A stretch of 64,000 nucleotides of DNA. Source: Coniella vitis. Its lineage: Eukaryota; Ascomycota; Sordariomycetes; Diaporthales; Schizoparmaceae. The position numbers were made by a program, and so were the translations under genes. The stretch is from assembly GCA_011317545.1 (NCBI GenBank), contig WUJK01000002.1:1550001-1614000 (forward strand), given 5' to 3'. Each line of letters opens with the position of its first letter. The stretch's first letter is position 1. The notes below the pieces were generated by a model. That model searched no databases. It saw nothing but the letters and a program-made list of their open reading frames with translations, and was not told the origin of the DNA. Below are positions 20,538-32,643 of the stretch, in pieces.

Positions 20538-23248
20538 TTATCCACCCTTGAACAACCCAATTGTCCTCTCTCTTATGCCTGACGTGGTGCTGCTCGTTGC
20601 TCCTAGACCGGGCTCGACGGATTTGCTGCGTTGATAAAGAGCCTGTGTGATAGCCGTCAGTATGTCTGTTCTCACCTCCATTCGGCCAACAGCATGAGAG
20701 CAAGCAGAATGACAAAGGAATAAGAAGGGCATGGGCGAAAACCGGAACTCACATCTTCATCCAACTCCATACGACAATCTAGAATCAACTCCCTGCACAC
20801 CTGATGTTGCTTGGTGAGATTCGCATACGGCGCCCCCTGGCTCTTCATGATGGGCAACAAGATTTCCCCCAGAATTTCGAACTTTCTCCAATTAATGCGG
20901 TCCCCATTGGGCCCTACAAACGTCTTGTTTCCCTCCTCAGCAGCGGTCAGGTCCTTGCGGTGCAGCGCCATATAAGGTATGCGGGGCAGCGGACTGTTTT
21001 CCCAGGCAAGGCGATACGCAAACGACGACTTGGCCTGCAACATGAGCATTTCGGCGCTTTGGTACTGTTTGCCAATCTCGGGTCGCACGCCCGACATGGT
21101 GACGCGCAGACGCGCAATATTTGCATTTTGCAAGCCTGCGACGATGGCGCCGAGGCCATTGTAGTTGTTCAGTTTGCGCAGTTTTTGCGCAATCACCATG
21201 AACTTCTCCAAGCAAGGGGTGCGGTGCTTGGCCTTGTCGCGAATAAGAATCATGTTTTGCACCCACTTGGCAACGTGATTAAAGTGTGAAATGAGCCGGT
21301 TGGCATTTTTGAGCGACCGGCATTTCTCCTTTTCGGACGACGACAGACTTACGTGCCGTACCCAGTCTCGAATGCGAACGCTGCTAAACATGATCCAGTC
21401 GATGCGTGTAATCTCCTCAGCCAGTTCGTCGGCACTGAGATCCATGAAGATAGTGTAGCGCATCTTGTTGAGCGGTATTGTTGCTTTGGGAACCATGGTT
21501 GCTGCCTCACGCTCGTAGTCCTCATATGTAAAGTATCGATAGGTGCTCTCTCCCGGGCCAAGATCACGCTCGCCGTGTGACGAGGACAGGTCCGAGACTG
21601 CCGATGGGCGACGCACTTCACCTGAGTTGGCAGGGTCCTGTATCTTTAACGAGTCCATCGAGCCACCTAGCGTGAGTTCCAACTCTTTGACTTCGGAACC
21701 GGCCTCTTCGCCCTCGGACGGCGCCTCGTCGGCCTGGGCCCAGCCGGTATCATCATCCTCCACCACGGCGTTCTCCAATTGGGCTCGCATCATGCTCGCA
21801 GCTGCGAGAAAGGCCGGCTCTGTCGCCAGGTGAGCAATGAAACGTTCGAGCGTCTTCCGTGTTGGCGCGCGAGCAAAGTCTCCAGGGTATAATGTAACCC
21901 ATCTTGCCACCACCTCGATGATGCGCATTTGGGTGGCCTTTTTAATGAGATAATGTGCAGACTTGTCGTCCTTTGCGCGTTCTAAGCGGGTAAGAATAGC
22001 AGAAAAGAGCTTTTTGGGCGGAGCAAACTTTCGATAGAGGCAGAGGAAGACATCAGCGAAATTTTGATCTGCCCTCGTCATTCGAGGTGCAAGTAACCTG
22101 TCGGCCAGCTCGTCGAAAGTAACACCAGTGGACTTGGCCTGTCGCTCCATAAAGTTTTCGTCGCTTCGTTGCAAGACAGGTAGGTCCTCTGTAATGGAGG
22201 TATGAAAGGAGTCGACGTCGGATTCGCCCATTTCGTTGAATGAGTCTCCTATCTCCAGCCGCGTACCTGTCTGACGTAACTGCGTCGATACTGTTTGGTT
22301 CACGGCGTCATTCCCGTTGTTTCCTTCAGCAAAAGCTCGTGGTGACCGTGCCACAGAACTTCGATAGTAGTTTTCGTTTGATCCTAAAGACAAGCCTTTA
22401 AGCATGGAGAGGTCAGAGCTTGCTCTGCTATGTCTGCTATGCTGGGAGTCGGGCCGACCATTGTTGAGAGAATCTGCCAAGGGCTCTGGAGCTGCGGACG
22501 AAGCAGCGCGTCTACGTGGGTTCCCATTGTCATCGCCTAGACGGGTGCAAACAGAAGGTTAGCCACATGTGTGCCACTTGAGTGGTGCTCGGCTTGGAGA
22601 GGGGGCGCTTTCGTCCAAATACAGTATATGGGGGGCTTGGGTCGCACATTACCTTTTCGATTGTTACTCACGAGCGCTCGCAGCATAGCCTGCAAGCACT
22701 CTCGCTGACTATTTGGCGCGTTGACCGACGTGCAGAAATTTGCTGCAACGGAGGGGAAGGCGGCAGAGACGCTAGCCGTGTCGACTTCGCGGGCGTCCTC
22801 CGGGGTGTCGCATTTCGTAGCAACGAGGAAAGTGGTATAGCCGGATACGGAGAGAGAAGCTAGGAGAAAACACACGAGATCATTGTCAGTTACCAGCAGT
22901 GAATCAAAGCCAGGTAGGCGAGAAGACGGGATGAGACTCACAGAGTGTCTGCGGCAATAGCTTGATGCTTTCCTTGCTCGTAACGTCGTAAAGCACCATG
23001 GTGCCATCGACGCGCGGTGACATTTGGCCGTTGGCCTGCCTAGGCCAGCGAATCGGCTCGTTCATTTCGAGGTCGAAGGCCTCCAAGTCGACCTCAAAGG
23101 TGTGAACAGAGTGCTGGTTGCCATCGGCCTCTGTCCAATTGAAATTGACGCCATGGTTGGGTGGCTGGGAGAGCTTAAGCGCCCGCTGCATGAAGGCGGA
23201 CTTGCCAACCCCATTGGCTCCTATGACTGCGATGATGATGGTATCCAT
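20538..23248 (-). CDS. RasGEF with an N-terminal Ras-like P-loop domain
   Basis: Four exons (23248-22942, 22859-22653, 22536-20753, 20642-20538) keep frame at all three splices and give 800 residues. Residues 1-170 form a Ras-like domain: P-loop GANGVGKSAF, DGTMVLYDVTSKESI in the switch/G3 region, and TKCD where Ras has NKxD. A Ser-rich linker follows. Then come a RasGEF_N module (GVTFDELADRLLAPRMTR ... FLCLYRKFAPPKKLFSAIL) and the catalytic CDC25 domain (LSADELAEEITRIDWIMFSS ... FNHVAKWVQNMILI ... NYNGLGAIVAGLQNANIARL). The last exon encodes ALYQRSKSVEPGLGATSS. It should activate a Ras-type GTPase at membranes. The Ras-like part probably binds nucleotide weakly, if at all. A further 5' exon is possible. 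Confidence 0.88.
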
Positions 23249-24698
23249 GGTGACGAGAGGGTTCGCGCCGTTGCGACTCAACGGCGCCTTGTGTGTGTGC
23301 AAAGGGTCACAACAGTGTCAGCCAGCTACGGTCTTTGCGGGTCCTTTCTTGCGAATACCATAAGCCTGTAACCGTCTCCCTCCACGGCTTGGCCTGGCCT
23401 GACTTGGCCTGGGCGTGTCCCGAGCTCAGCAGACTTGGCTCCAGAATTGAAGAAGACAGGAACGAAAGAGCTCAAAGGAAAAGGAAGCTCTGCGACCTAT
23501 GACGGTTTGTGAAAGCTAGCATACCCCTGATGTCGCATTCATCAGCGAGACTCTGCAAGGAGGCCAGCGCGGCAGCGCAGTCCCATGGCGCGTCGGTGGC
23601 GTGGTGGAGGGAGAACCGCGTACGGATTTGGGGGGGGGAGAAGGACAGCGGTCGCGGGTCGAAAGGCTGTCGCGGCGGAGGGAAGGGGTCGAAGGTGGCG
23701 GAGACGCAAGGGTCCAGCAAGAGTTGTTGGATGAGGGTCGAGGTGGGTCCGCAGTCGGGTATGGCAACGGGGGAGGAGCAAGAACGGGGTTTAGAGGCCT
23801 GGGGCCTTTCGGCGGGGACGGCAGCGGTTGATGGTTGGCGGCAGGGCTGAAGCACGTGGAGGCTGATGATAAGATATGATTCTAGTACAGTAAGCTTGTG
23901 TATCTTCGTGTGTCCTTGTGTGTTGTCTTTTGCCAGTACACGTGCCAACTGTGACACTAATAATACATAGTAGCGCTTTCTCTCACATAAACAGCAGCGG
24001 CAGCAACAACCATTGCTACAATTGCTGGGGCGAAAATCGACAGGATGCCAAGATAATAAGGCTTGGAGGGGCAATCACTCACTCTCTCACACGCCCAAAA
24101 GCCGAGGCAGCACAAGGGCCTTCACAGACTGGGCGCAAGACGAAGGTGAGCAATGAGAATGGAAGAACACAAAATGCATTGACAAGTGGAAAAGTCGGAA
24201 CAGAATTCTTTCTCAAATGCCCAGGCTCTCAATCTCAAGTTGGATACCGTGGCTGGGACAAGCACAGCAGAAGAAAGCACACTCGAGCGTGCCGAGCCCA
24301 AAGCTCGCCTCCAATGTAGTGGCTTGCAGCCGCGGGGCGGGTTATGGTGTCGATTGGTTCGCTTTGAATACGGGACCAGGGAGCAAGGAGTCTGGTCTCC
24401 TTTTCTTCGGTTGCCCGGGCGCGGGACAAACGCACAACAAAGCTCCCACTTGGAATAGCGCTGTTGAATCAACTTCAGGGGTGTCTGTTGGACTTGTACA
24501 CAGTACTTTTCGCTATATCTCCCGCAATACGAATATGCTGTACATACATGTGTCGTACTATGTACTGTGCACTTTCATAGCACACATCTTTATCTTCCCT
24601 TTGCACGGCCACTAGTGGCTCGACAAAAGTACCCGCGGAATGTTTTGCGCTCTTCACGGGTGTCTGTGTGACAGCGTGTAATACACATACAGCTGCTG
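23249..24698. other. 5' region of the RasGEF gene, possibly holding another exon
   Basis: This 1.45-kb gap lies between the RasGEF start and the stop of the next minus-strand gene. A minus-strand open frame over 23472-24074 has a Pro/Ser-rich, protein-like end (DAPWDCAAALASLQSLADE) and a GTATGC donor. However, the only acceptor near the RasGEF start (CACAAG, before 23290) is out of phase with it. The stretch may be 5' UTR or an N-terminal extension that I cannot join. A G8 run is at 23630-23637 and a TACTATGTA site at 24556. Confidence 0.4.
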
Positions 24699-26414
24699 TT
24701 AGTCCTCTTTGGGCCAGAGCAGCTGTTTTCTCCAAATGCTCCGTAACATCAAACTAAAGATGATCAACCAAGCGAGCACCAAGAACCCAGTCATGACGCA
24801 TCCAACAACCTCAATGGCTTTGCAGTTGAACGCCTTGCCAATCTGGAAAGTTGCCGTAATCAACGCAGTGTTTGGGAAGACAAATGAGAAGAAGGTCATT
24901 TGAAAAGAGGCTTTGGTCTTGTGGTCCGGCTCGGCATACTTCCAAAACGACCCCACCGACACTATAAAGAACCTGGTTGCAAGAACATGATTAATGGGGG
25001 CCTGTTCACGATAGAGGACATGTCTCTTCTTGTGGGCGACGCTCACCAGATTGCCAAGCCCCAGAGCCACAATCCTATCATGGCCGAGACCAGCTTGAGA
25101 ATGAAGACTGCATGCGCCGTCATGCCTGGCTCCATGAAGTCGCTGGGCAGGATGCTGGATGCAAGCCCGCCTAGTTGAACTGTGAGCAAGATACACAAAA
25201 AGGAGCCCGTCAGTACGTATTATACTTCTGAAGTCATAGTCTTGCAACAAGTCGAGACGAGGAAGCTTACCAATTCCTGCCGTAGTGAACCCGCTCGGTC
25301 CGACTGAAATGAACACACCCGGCCGTTGCGTATCCCGTGGAAGTTTCTGTGTCATGAGCCTGTACACAAAAGCTGCCAGCACCATGAATGAAAGGCTGAA
25401 TCCCATTCCCTGGACGGTCACCGCAGCCAAGGCTATAGGCAGACCATTGATATGTGGTATCCCATCGACTTTGGTAGCCGAATTGATAAGATTGCCAGCA
25501 AAAGGAGCAGTAATCAGAAGAGGGTATGCTGGAAACACCCAGACCGGTGTCATGGTATGTATGGGAAATCTGAGTCGCGCATAAGATCAGTAAAGTAACC
25601 ATGACTATTCTAGGAAAAGGGGAGAGAACTAACACTTGCGTAGACCAAAGAGTCAAATACACAGCACTACTGGCAAGAATTGTAATAGCCACCCATATCC
25701 AAAAGAGAATCTCCATTGCGTGAAGCAACCAAGGTCCCGTATAGGGAACGCCATATTGGCATATGTTGATAAATATGGTTCCCACCCTTTTACTATGTTA
25801 GCAGCCGCTCAAAGAAACACACAAAGCTAGAAGCACGTACGACACAATCTTTTTCAATGCGTCAGAAAATCAGAATACTCAAGCTTCATCTGGACATTGT
25901 TGACTCACAGGGGCAGATACAAAGAGAGACTCAAATTGATCCGTAAACGATTGGCGTAAACTTCCTGGTCGCAGGCGAAAGCGCATCACGAGCAAAATGG
26001 TGTTGAGGGCAAACATGCAGAGATTGAAAAAAAAGAAGATAAGCCCAATAATATACAGCCATTGCGACCGAAATGGAACTAGACAAAGAGTCTGGTTAGA
26101 GTTGTTGTGCGTTGTTGCTCTTATTCAAACGGGTCGAACATACTCGTTGCAAGCACATTCGCAATACCCCCCGTGGCCATTGTCGAAGTATACCAAGTCC
26201 ATTGAAAACAGGCGATTCGGTCCTTGACGCTGACCTTTCTCGCGTCACCCGATGCCATTGCACTCGAAAGCACATCCTCCACACTCGCGTGGCCGTTCCC
26301 ATTCAGTTCATTCAGGCGGCGGAATAAATGGTTCGCAGCCACAGGGGATGGATTAGCTGAAGACTCTATAGGGGACTCGTAGCCGTAGCCATGGACGCGC
26401 GATTGTGCCGGCAT
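24699..26414 (-). CDS. SLAC1/TDT-family anion transporter (malate or sulfite type)
   Basis: Seven exons (26414-26144, 26078-25909, 25848-25841, 25786-25634, 25569-25271, 25170-25047, 24972-24699) keep frame and give 432 residues. The protein matches the C4-dicarboxylate transporter/malic acid transport family, which includes Mae1 malate permease and the Ssu1 sulfite pump. It begins with a soluble 70-residue tail, then WTWYTSTMATGGIANVLA, and has about ten hydrophobic spans, including TMTPVWVFPAYPLLITAPFA, typical of the Ssu1 side of the family. Exon 3 is only 8 nt. At exon 4 an acceptor 6 nt upstream (TAG at 25793) is also in frame and would add Lys-Arg. It sits in the plasma membrane. The substrate is not certain. 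Confidence 0.85.
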
Positions 26415-27779
26415 GGCTCGCAGGAGAAGGCTATAGGTCCTCGGAAAGTACTGCCCAACGAGTTGCGTCGAGGAAAAGGTGAGAATACTATATAATCAAT
26501 AATGGCGTAGTCGTTAGGAGAATCAAGGCCGCACCATTTTGTCTCCAGAGATTGACCAGGGTACGGATGAAACTGAGTGCAAGGCTGACTCGCGTGTTCA
26601 ATGGCCAGAAATAGAACAAGCGATCAGGTACTTATTGACCAAGGTGTAAGGTGTGCGGGGGCTACGAGCCCTGTTGACCAATCTATAGATCCAATGATAT
26701 TGTTGCTGCGTGAAGCGGTTCCTGGTCTTGCCGTGGTTGCCGGTGTGCCTCTAGTTTGCGGTGAAGAATAGGAGGTTGATAAAGAGGAGGCAAGCGCGGC
26801 GGCGGCGGCGGCGGCGGCGGCTGTGGCGGGCTGGAATTTCCGACAACCGCCCATTAAAGTCTGCTCTATGGGAGTCTATTGTATTTGTTTCTTTGGCTTG
26901 TGCGGCACTCTCGTTCTCTGCTTTCGTCCTCACCATCACAAACGGCCTGTTAATGCACCTTTATGATACAAGTGGGCGTCATATGGCTGGAATTCAGTCC
27001 CAGTCAAGCACTTAGCCGTCGTGGTAGCCGTCGCCAGTGAGCGAGAGGTCGCAGGGAGCGGCTCTTCCGCACAGTCACTTCTTGCAACGTCCGGAATATA
27101 CATGCTGTGCATACCTTGAGGTGGCCGAAGCTTGATGGTATGAAGCACATGGTTTTGTTGCTGGCGCGACAGTTTAGAGGCCTCCAAGGCATGAGCTTTG
27201 CCGATGTGTGCGATGGCTGAAATCCAGCAGCGTCAGAAGAGTCAGAAGGCCGATATCATCTGTCCCAGACCGTCATAGATATCACTTGAGGCCATGATGG
27301 AGGCAACAGATAGAGCTGGTTGACTTGGTGATGGAATTCCTTTGCCAAAGTGCGCGAGGGACATGCTGAAATGGTAAGGCACGGACGACCCTGGATGCGC
27401 ACCTGCCTCCTTCCTTATCCTCATTATTACTGCAAGAGATTAGCAGAGAAATAAGGCACGCACGAAACCAAGAATTGTATTGGCGCTCGTTGCAGCTCCA
27501 AAAAATCCCTGCTTCATGCTACTCATGGCGTTATATTCGCCATTTGGGCACAGTCTGGTTCTCTCTCGAATTTACTTCGCTCCTTGCCGGCTTTCAAATC
27601 CTGCTCTACAGCTACAATAACCGTCTCTCTAACGTTCCAATTCTACTTTCTGACAGACCGTATGATATATCATCGCGCCTATAAACCTTCCAAACGACTC
27701 AGCATAGCGGCTCTTGCGGTCCACGCTGCTTACCACGGTGTTTGCTTACCTCAACACCAAGGGCTCGATATCCTAGGTC
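26415..27779. other. Intergenic region with a CGG repeat
   Basis: About 1.36 kb between divergent genes. It includes (CGG)8 at 26797-26820. Short minus-strand ORFs at 26936-27424 look weakly protein-like but are broken by stops and cannot be joined into a gene I recognise. Confidence 0.45.
26797..26820 (+). repeat. (CGG)8 trinucleotide repeat
   Basis: Eight exact CGG units in non-coding DNA upstream of the transporter gene. Confidence 0.95.
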
Positions 27780-29608
27780 ATGGCTCGAGACGAGAGCATA
27801 GATTTAGACACCTTCAAGACTTCGAGCTATCTGGACCCGAATTTTGTGCTTACTGTTCAACCTTGCGCCCTAGTATCTTTGCCCGATGCGCTTCGCGGAC
27901 ACCTGTCGGCAGAGGAGTTACGAGACCGAGTCAAGTCCGGCTCACTATGGGTGACCCGAGCGGCATCCTGCTATTTCGAACTCAAAGCCGACTTTTACGG
28001 CTTGCCCAGCGGTGCTGTGAAAGAAGATTTGGTGCATGTCGTCATCAAGGCCTTTGAATCGCATCCCGTAAGTATGACTCTCACTTGATAAATGCCAGTG
28101 ATGAGCCCGGAGTAAATTAACAACCATTGTCAGGCGTGGCAAATACTCGGAGTTGACATTCGACGCGACTACAATCAATTCCTCGGCCTTCCAGGCGCCG
28201 ATTCGTCATATACATATTCTATTCACCATGCCCAGGCCAGTACAGGCCTCGTTTCCCCAACCGAGGTACCGAACATACTTCTCTCGAAAGTGGTCTGTAA
28301 CATGACTTTTGGACCAAGAAAGGTACCCGAAGCTGGCATCCGGGTTGGGGATTTGAACAAGCCAAGGAGCTCAAGAGTCATTACTATGCAGCTTCCAAGA
28401 CACCAGCTCCAGAACATTGCTGCAAGGAGCTTCACAAGGAAGAGATCCGAACGCCAGCCAGGACTCCGCTCCGCGAAGCCGAAAGCCGTGACTGCACAAG
28501 AGTTGTGTCCAAATTTGCAGGCGTCGCCCAAGGGCAACTTAGTGATCTACCATCTTGAAGCTAGTCTACGGGACAGCAGGATAGAAAATTTGACATATGT
28601 TGCCATCAATCTAATGCTAGGAACAAGAAAACGATTCTTCGGCTTCAAGTCTGACAGGAAGCTTAACTATCCAACACTCCTTGACATCGCACCGGCTGTT
28701 TGGAATGCCCATTACTTTCAGGTGAGCCTTCAAATACCCGTGTGGCTGGCAACATGTCTGATAAATTGCAGGAAATAATGTCGCGGGCGGATTTAGCACC
28801 TCTCATTTCATCAGCTCTCGGCAGCATGATGAGGCGGTCTCCAGCCTACCTTGGGCACAATACACAACATCAAGTCTCTGATCCAGCAGCTACACTTCAG
28901 AAACACATAACTCGCCTCATTCTGCGGTCTACGTCTCCACGATTTCCAGGCTCTGGCGGACGCAGTGCTTCGTCGAATAAAGTTACCTCACAGAATAATC
29001 CCGGCCTGGCAGTTGAAGAGGGCCTAGTCCAACGAGCCCAATCACTGTGTAGCTTCGAGAACTCAATACGTTCACAAGACTCCGTCTCCTCCTTCATTGA
29101 TGTCGAGGGTGACCAAGATATCGAACTAAATCTGTCGCATCCTTTAGGAGAGTCTGGTACACTATATGGCGATATAGATCTGGGTCAACACCAAGATCTA
29201 ACACAAATGCCCGCAGGCATGAACCAAGATTATGACTATATTCCGCGTTGCAATCATCTAAGCGACAAAATCGGACATGTCTCCACAGACATACTGGATG
29301 GAGAGCTTGAGGAGCATTATCAATGCAGCATGCGCGGCCACGAACCTTCTTGTTCGTCTGCAATCAGTCAAGACGACGATATTGCATGCCTTGATAGCGT
29401 CGGCTCTGCAGCAACGTCCTTCGTTACCTACAACCGTGATTGCATACCGGAACATGTACGCCCGAATTCCCGGACGTCGATTGAGGGATCTCGAACGGAC
29501 TGCCAGGATAACGATACACCCGACGAGATGTATCTCGAAGCGGAGAAGGAGCGTGCTATGTTGCTAGGCGACGAGTTCCTTCTATCTGCTCTTGCTGCCA
29601 GCGACTGA
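27780..29608 (+). CDS. Conserved-looking fungal protein of unknown function
   Basis: Three exons (27780-28067, 28134-28721, 28772-29608) join in phase 0 with GTAAGT/CAG, GTGAGC/CAG signals and give 570 residues. The N-terminal half looks folded: LSAEELRDRVKSGSLWVTRA, then VKEDLVHVVIKAFESHPAWQ, and LVIYHLEASLRDSRIENL followed by TYVAINLMLGTRKRFFGF. The second half is Ser/Asp/Gln-rich and disordered, with an acidic C-terminus (EMYLEAEKERAMLLGDEFLL). There is no signal peptide or membrane span. I see no catalytic motif and do not recognise the family. The intron phases and the consistent splice signals make the gene itself credible. Confidence 0.7.
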
Positions 29609-30156
29609 AGACGGCAAGTCGAATCACTTACCTGTGAGCCTAACTCAACACAGTCCAACCTAACATACTCGACTCAATTTACGGTTTCTCGCTTGCAATC
29701 TCAATGCATGGATCATCACGGAGGAACAGGGGAGTCAAGTGCACCAATCTATGCTTTAGATATATCCTCAACACATATGTGTGCTCATAACGCCATGATA
29801 CTACCTATTAAATTTGCAAACCTCGTGATTCACCATTATACATGTCTAACCGCGCTGAAGCTTGTAAAAGCTAGTGTCCTTCCTCTCGCCACGGTCGACG
29901 TGGCTCGTCACCAAAATTCAAACAACAACAACAAGAAACACAGTGATATAAAGAAAGGAAAGATCCACGGATGCAACCCCGAATCGGGGTCACTATCCTC
30001 CTGGTAGTTATGCAGTCGCTAAGCCTCTCAAAAGCGATTACATGGCCATGCTGAAAATGACCGTTTCGGTCGTAACTCGCCGTCACCCTCCACTCGCTTG
30101 ACCAAAGACCATAATTGGGTGATGTCGGTGGCGAACGATAGCTGACGGTCATCCGT
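29609..30156. other. Convergent 3' intergenic region
   Basis: This 0.55-kb gap separates two facing stop codons. I see nothing beyond presumed 3' UTR sequence. Confidence 0.45.
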
Positions 30157-30354
30157 TTATTTCTTGGCGGGGGTCTTCTTCTTTCTTTGTTCTGGCTTCA
30201 TGGTGACCCAGTGGATGGAGTAGACGAGGAGAATCTCTGCAATAATAGAGAGCAGAACGACAACGAGGATTGTGAAGAGGTAGGGCTGGTCGTTGAGAAC
30301 ATTGACGGCCTGCTGCGTAGCGCCAATCTTGAGGAACCAGTCGAATTCAGCCAT
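30157..30354 (-). CDS. Small single-span membrane protein (65 residues)
   Basis: The frame begins at an ATG in good context (acgcaATGGCT) and encodes 65 residues. A short soluble N-terminus (MAEFDWFLKIGATQQAVNV) precedes one strong hydrophobic span (LFTILVVVLLSIIAEILLVY). A very basic tail follows, ending RKKKTPAKK. The layout is that of a tail-anchored or type I small subunit of an ER or mitochondrial membrane complex, with the basic end on the cytosolic or matrix side. I cannot assign it to a named family. It lacks an intron, and its composition differs from neighbouring non-coding ORFs, which supports a real gene. Confidence 0.55.
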   Translation of the reverse strand: MAEFDWFLKIGATQQAVNVLNDQPYLFTILVVVLLSIIAEILLVYSIHWVTMKPEQRKKKTPAKK

Positions 30355-31220
30355 TGCGTTGTTTTTATTTAAGCGTTGGCAGTTTTCTTTGTTGGAATGC
30401 GATCCTCTTAATAGAGCCTTTGGTCAACGTTGCTTGTCCCGCAAGACGACAATGAGATGGGTATCAAAAGTGCGATTGCGTTGAAAAGAAAAGGCTGATC
30501 CAGCAGATAGATGACGCAGGTGTAAGAGTAGCACGAAAAAGGAGCTGTATCGCAGAAAACAAGAAGAAAAAGCCAAGAGGAGAGAAAAGGGATGGTGGCT
30601 GGAAAGAAAGAACGAAAGGTTCAAGAATTGGCCATTTAGCAGCTGACAGGCGACATTGGGTCAACTGCGGCCTGGGCCTCACGGAACGGGGAGAGACGCC
30701 GTCGCATCCCCTTTGAGAATCGAAACTCGGCGGTTTCAGAGTTGCACCAGACTTGCACTCATCCCATCCTGAGAAGGTAAGCGCCGGCCGTTGATTCACG
30801 ACTCATTGCAAACACATTTTTTTTTTTGTATCGGCAGCCACTCACACTTGGCTACGCGAATGGATTGACAACTTCCCTATCGGGTCAAGTTCCATATTAT
30901 TTAGGTAGCCCCAAGAGGGGAGGTTGTTTTGACGAGGAGCGTAGAAGCGGTTAGTGAGCGACTGTGATTATGTCAGCTTTTTGTCTTCATGTCCCGGTTA
31001 ACCTGCCCTGATCCATGCTTACTATGTAACTGCAGCATTACTGTGTACTGTGTACATAGTACAAGACGATCTAGCTTAGTCATTAGAAGCTCAACACCCC
31101 CTGTCGAAAATTTGGCAATGGGACATCGCGAGAAGCTGGTGTCACTCAGGACGTCTGTTCCTGCTCCACCCACGCGCTCGCCAGCAACACACGGCCTTCT
31201 TTTCTTTGACGACGGAAGTC
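30355..31220. promoter_or_regulatory. Divergent promoter region upstream of uS5m
   Basis: The 0.87-kb gap between two starts holds both promoters. It contains a T10 run near 30820 and two copies of the TACTATGTA motif (31020 plus strand, 31053 minus strand) about 30 bases apart in opposite orientation, roughly 170-200 bases before the uS5m start. Confidence 0.45.
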
Positions 31221-32611
31221 ATGAGCACGGCAACCCCAGCTGCCGGTCGCCTGCTTTGCAGGTCACTGGCAGCCAACTCGGCCCAGACGTCGGGCCGCGC
31301 CGTCGCCGCTTCACGAGCAGCAGCAGCAGCAGCAGCAACGCAGCAGCGCCACCAATTCTCCACAACGAGCTCACTCGCAGGGAACCGAAAGCGCTCGCCC
31401 TTCCGCAACGTCAAGGCGGAGAAGATGGGTCTTCTGGACCCGGCCAAGCCCGAGGTTATGGAGGAGTTCAAGAAGGGCATCTCGACCGACTACGACGAGG
31501 TGGACATGCAGGTGCTGCGCAAACGCTACGACCATAGCAAGATGGAAGTGATTGAGGTAGCCGAGAACGCTGTCCCCGCCGAAGACATGGTGATTCAGGG
31601 CCGGCTCCGCAACGATCCGTACCGCATGTCGTACTTTGACGACTTTGCGACAGTGCGACCGCATATCGACAAGCGGTTGGCAAAGAAGCATACGCCTGTC
31701 GACACTTCGGCGCGCTTCATGACGCCCGACGAGTTTGGCGACGACTTTCTCGAGTTTGTACGCGAGCTGGATGAGATGAATGGCGTGAGCCGCGATATCG
31801 TCCCCATGGATAAGGCGTACGCCCTTTACCAGGAGATGCGGAGCAGGAAGCTGAGCAAGGCGAACGGCAAGGCGCTTACCAAGGACGAACTCGTTGCCGC
31901 CATGGATCGCATCATCGGAGCTGCCGATTTTCCGAGCTTGTCAGAAGAGGAAAGCCCCGAGAAGAAGGGGCGATCTGTGCGAGGAAAGGAAGGCAAGGGT
32001 GAAGAAATCGAGATCGGCAGTCCAGCCAGTATCGACGACCTAGGGGCTTACAAGTACCTGATGGAGCGCAATCCCATGACAGGTTTCGATGGTGGCATAA
32101 ATCAGACAGCGCTTGTGCCCGGGCTGCCCAAGGAAATTCCGGGTGTGACGGGCATGTACCAGCAGAGCGTGGACGCAAGCTCTGCGGTTCTCGATCCCGA
32201 AGGTTTTTTCACGGAGATGATGAGAAAGACGGGCATGTCAACCAAAGCCATTCACAAATTCTACACCAATAATTCCAGGGTGTTGGTTGAACGGTTCGTT
32301 TCCAACCAGACGCGTCTGGGCAAGATTCGCAGCTGTTATGCTCTTGCCATTGCAGGCGATAAGAATGGTCGATTAGGAATAGGCGAGGCCAAGTCAGTTG
32401 AGCCCCAAACGGCGTGGCGGAAGGCCAGGCTGCTCGCTATGCAGAACCTCAAGCCTGTCCGGAGATACGAGGACAGAACTATCTACGGTAATGTATCAGG
32501 CAAAGTGGGAGCCACCACCGTGAACTTGTTTGCGCGACCACCTGGTACGTAGTGCATGAACGCTCCTTCCTCCTCCCCCTCCCCTTCCTTGCCCTAACAC
32601 AAGAAGAAGCG

Positions 32612-32643
<32 letters not shown>

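Noticed and set aside
26936..27424. Possible small minus-strand gene
   Set aside because: Frames with protein-like pieces are separated by stops, and no intron signals in phase could join them.
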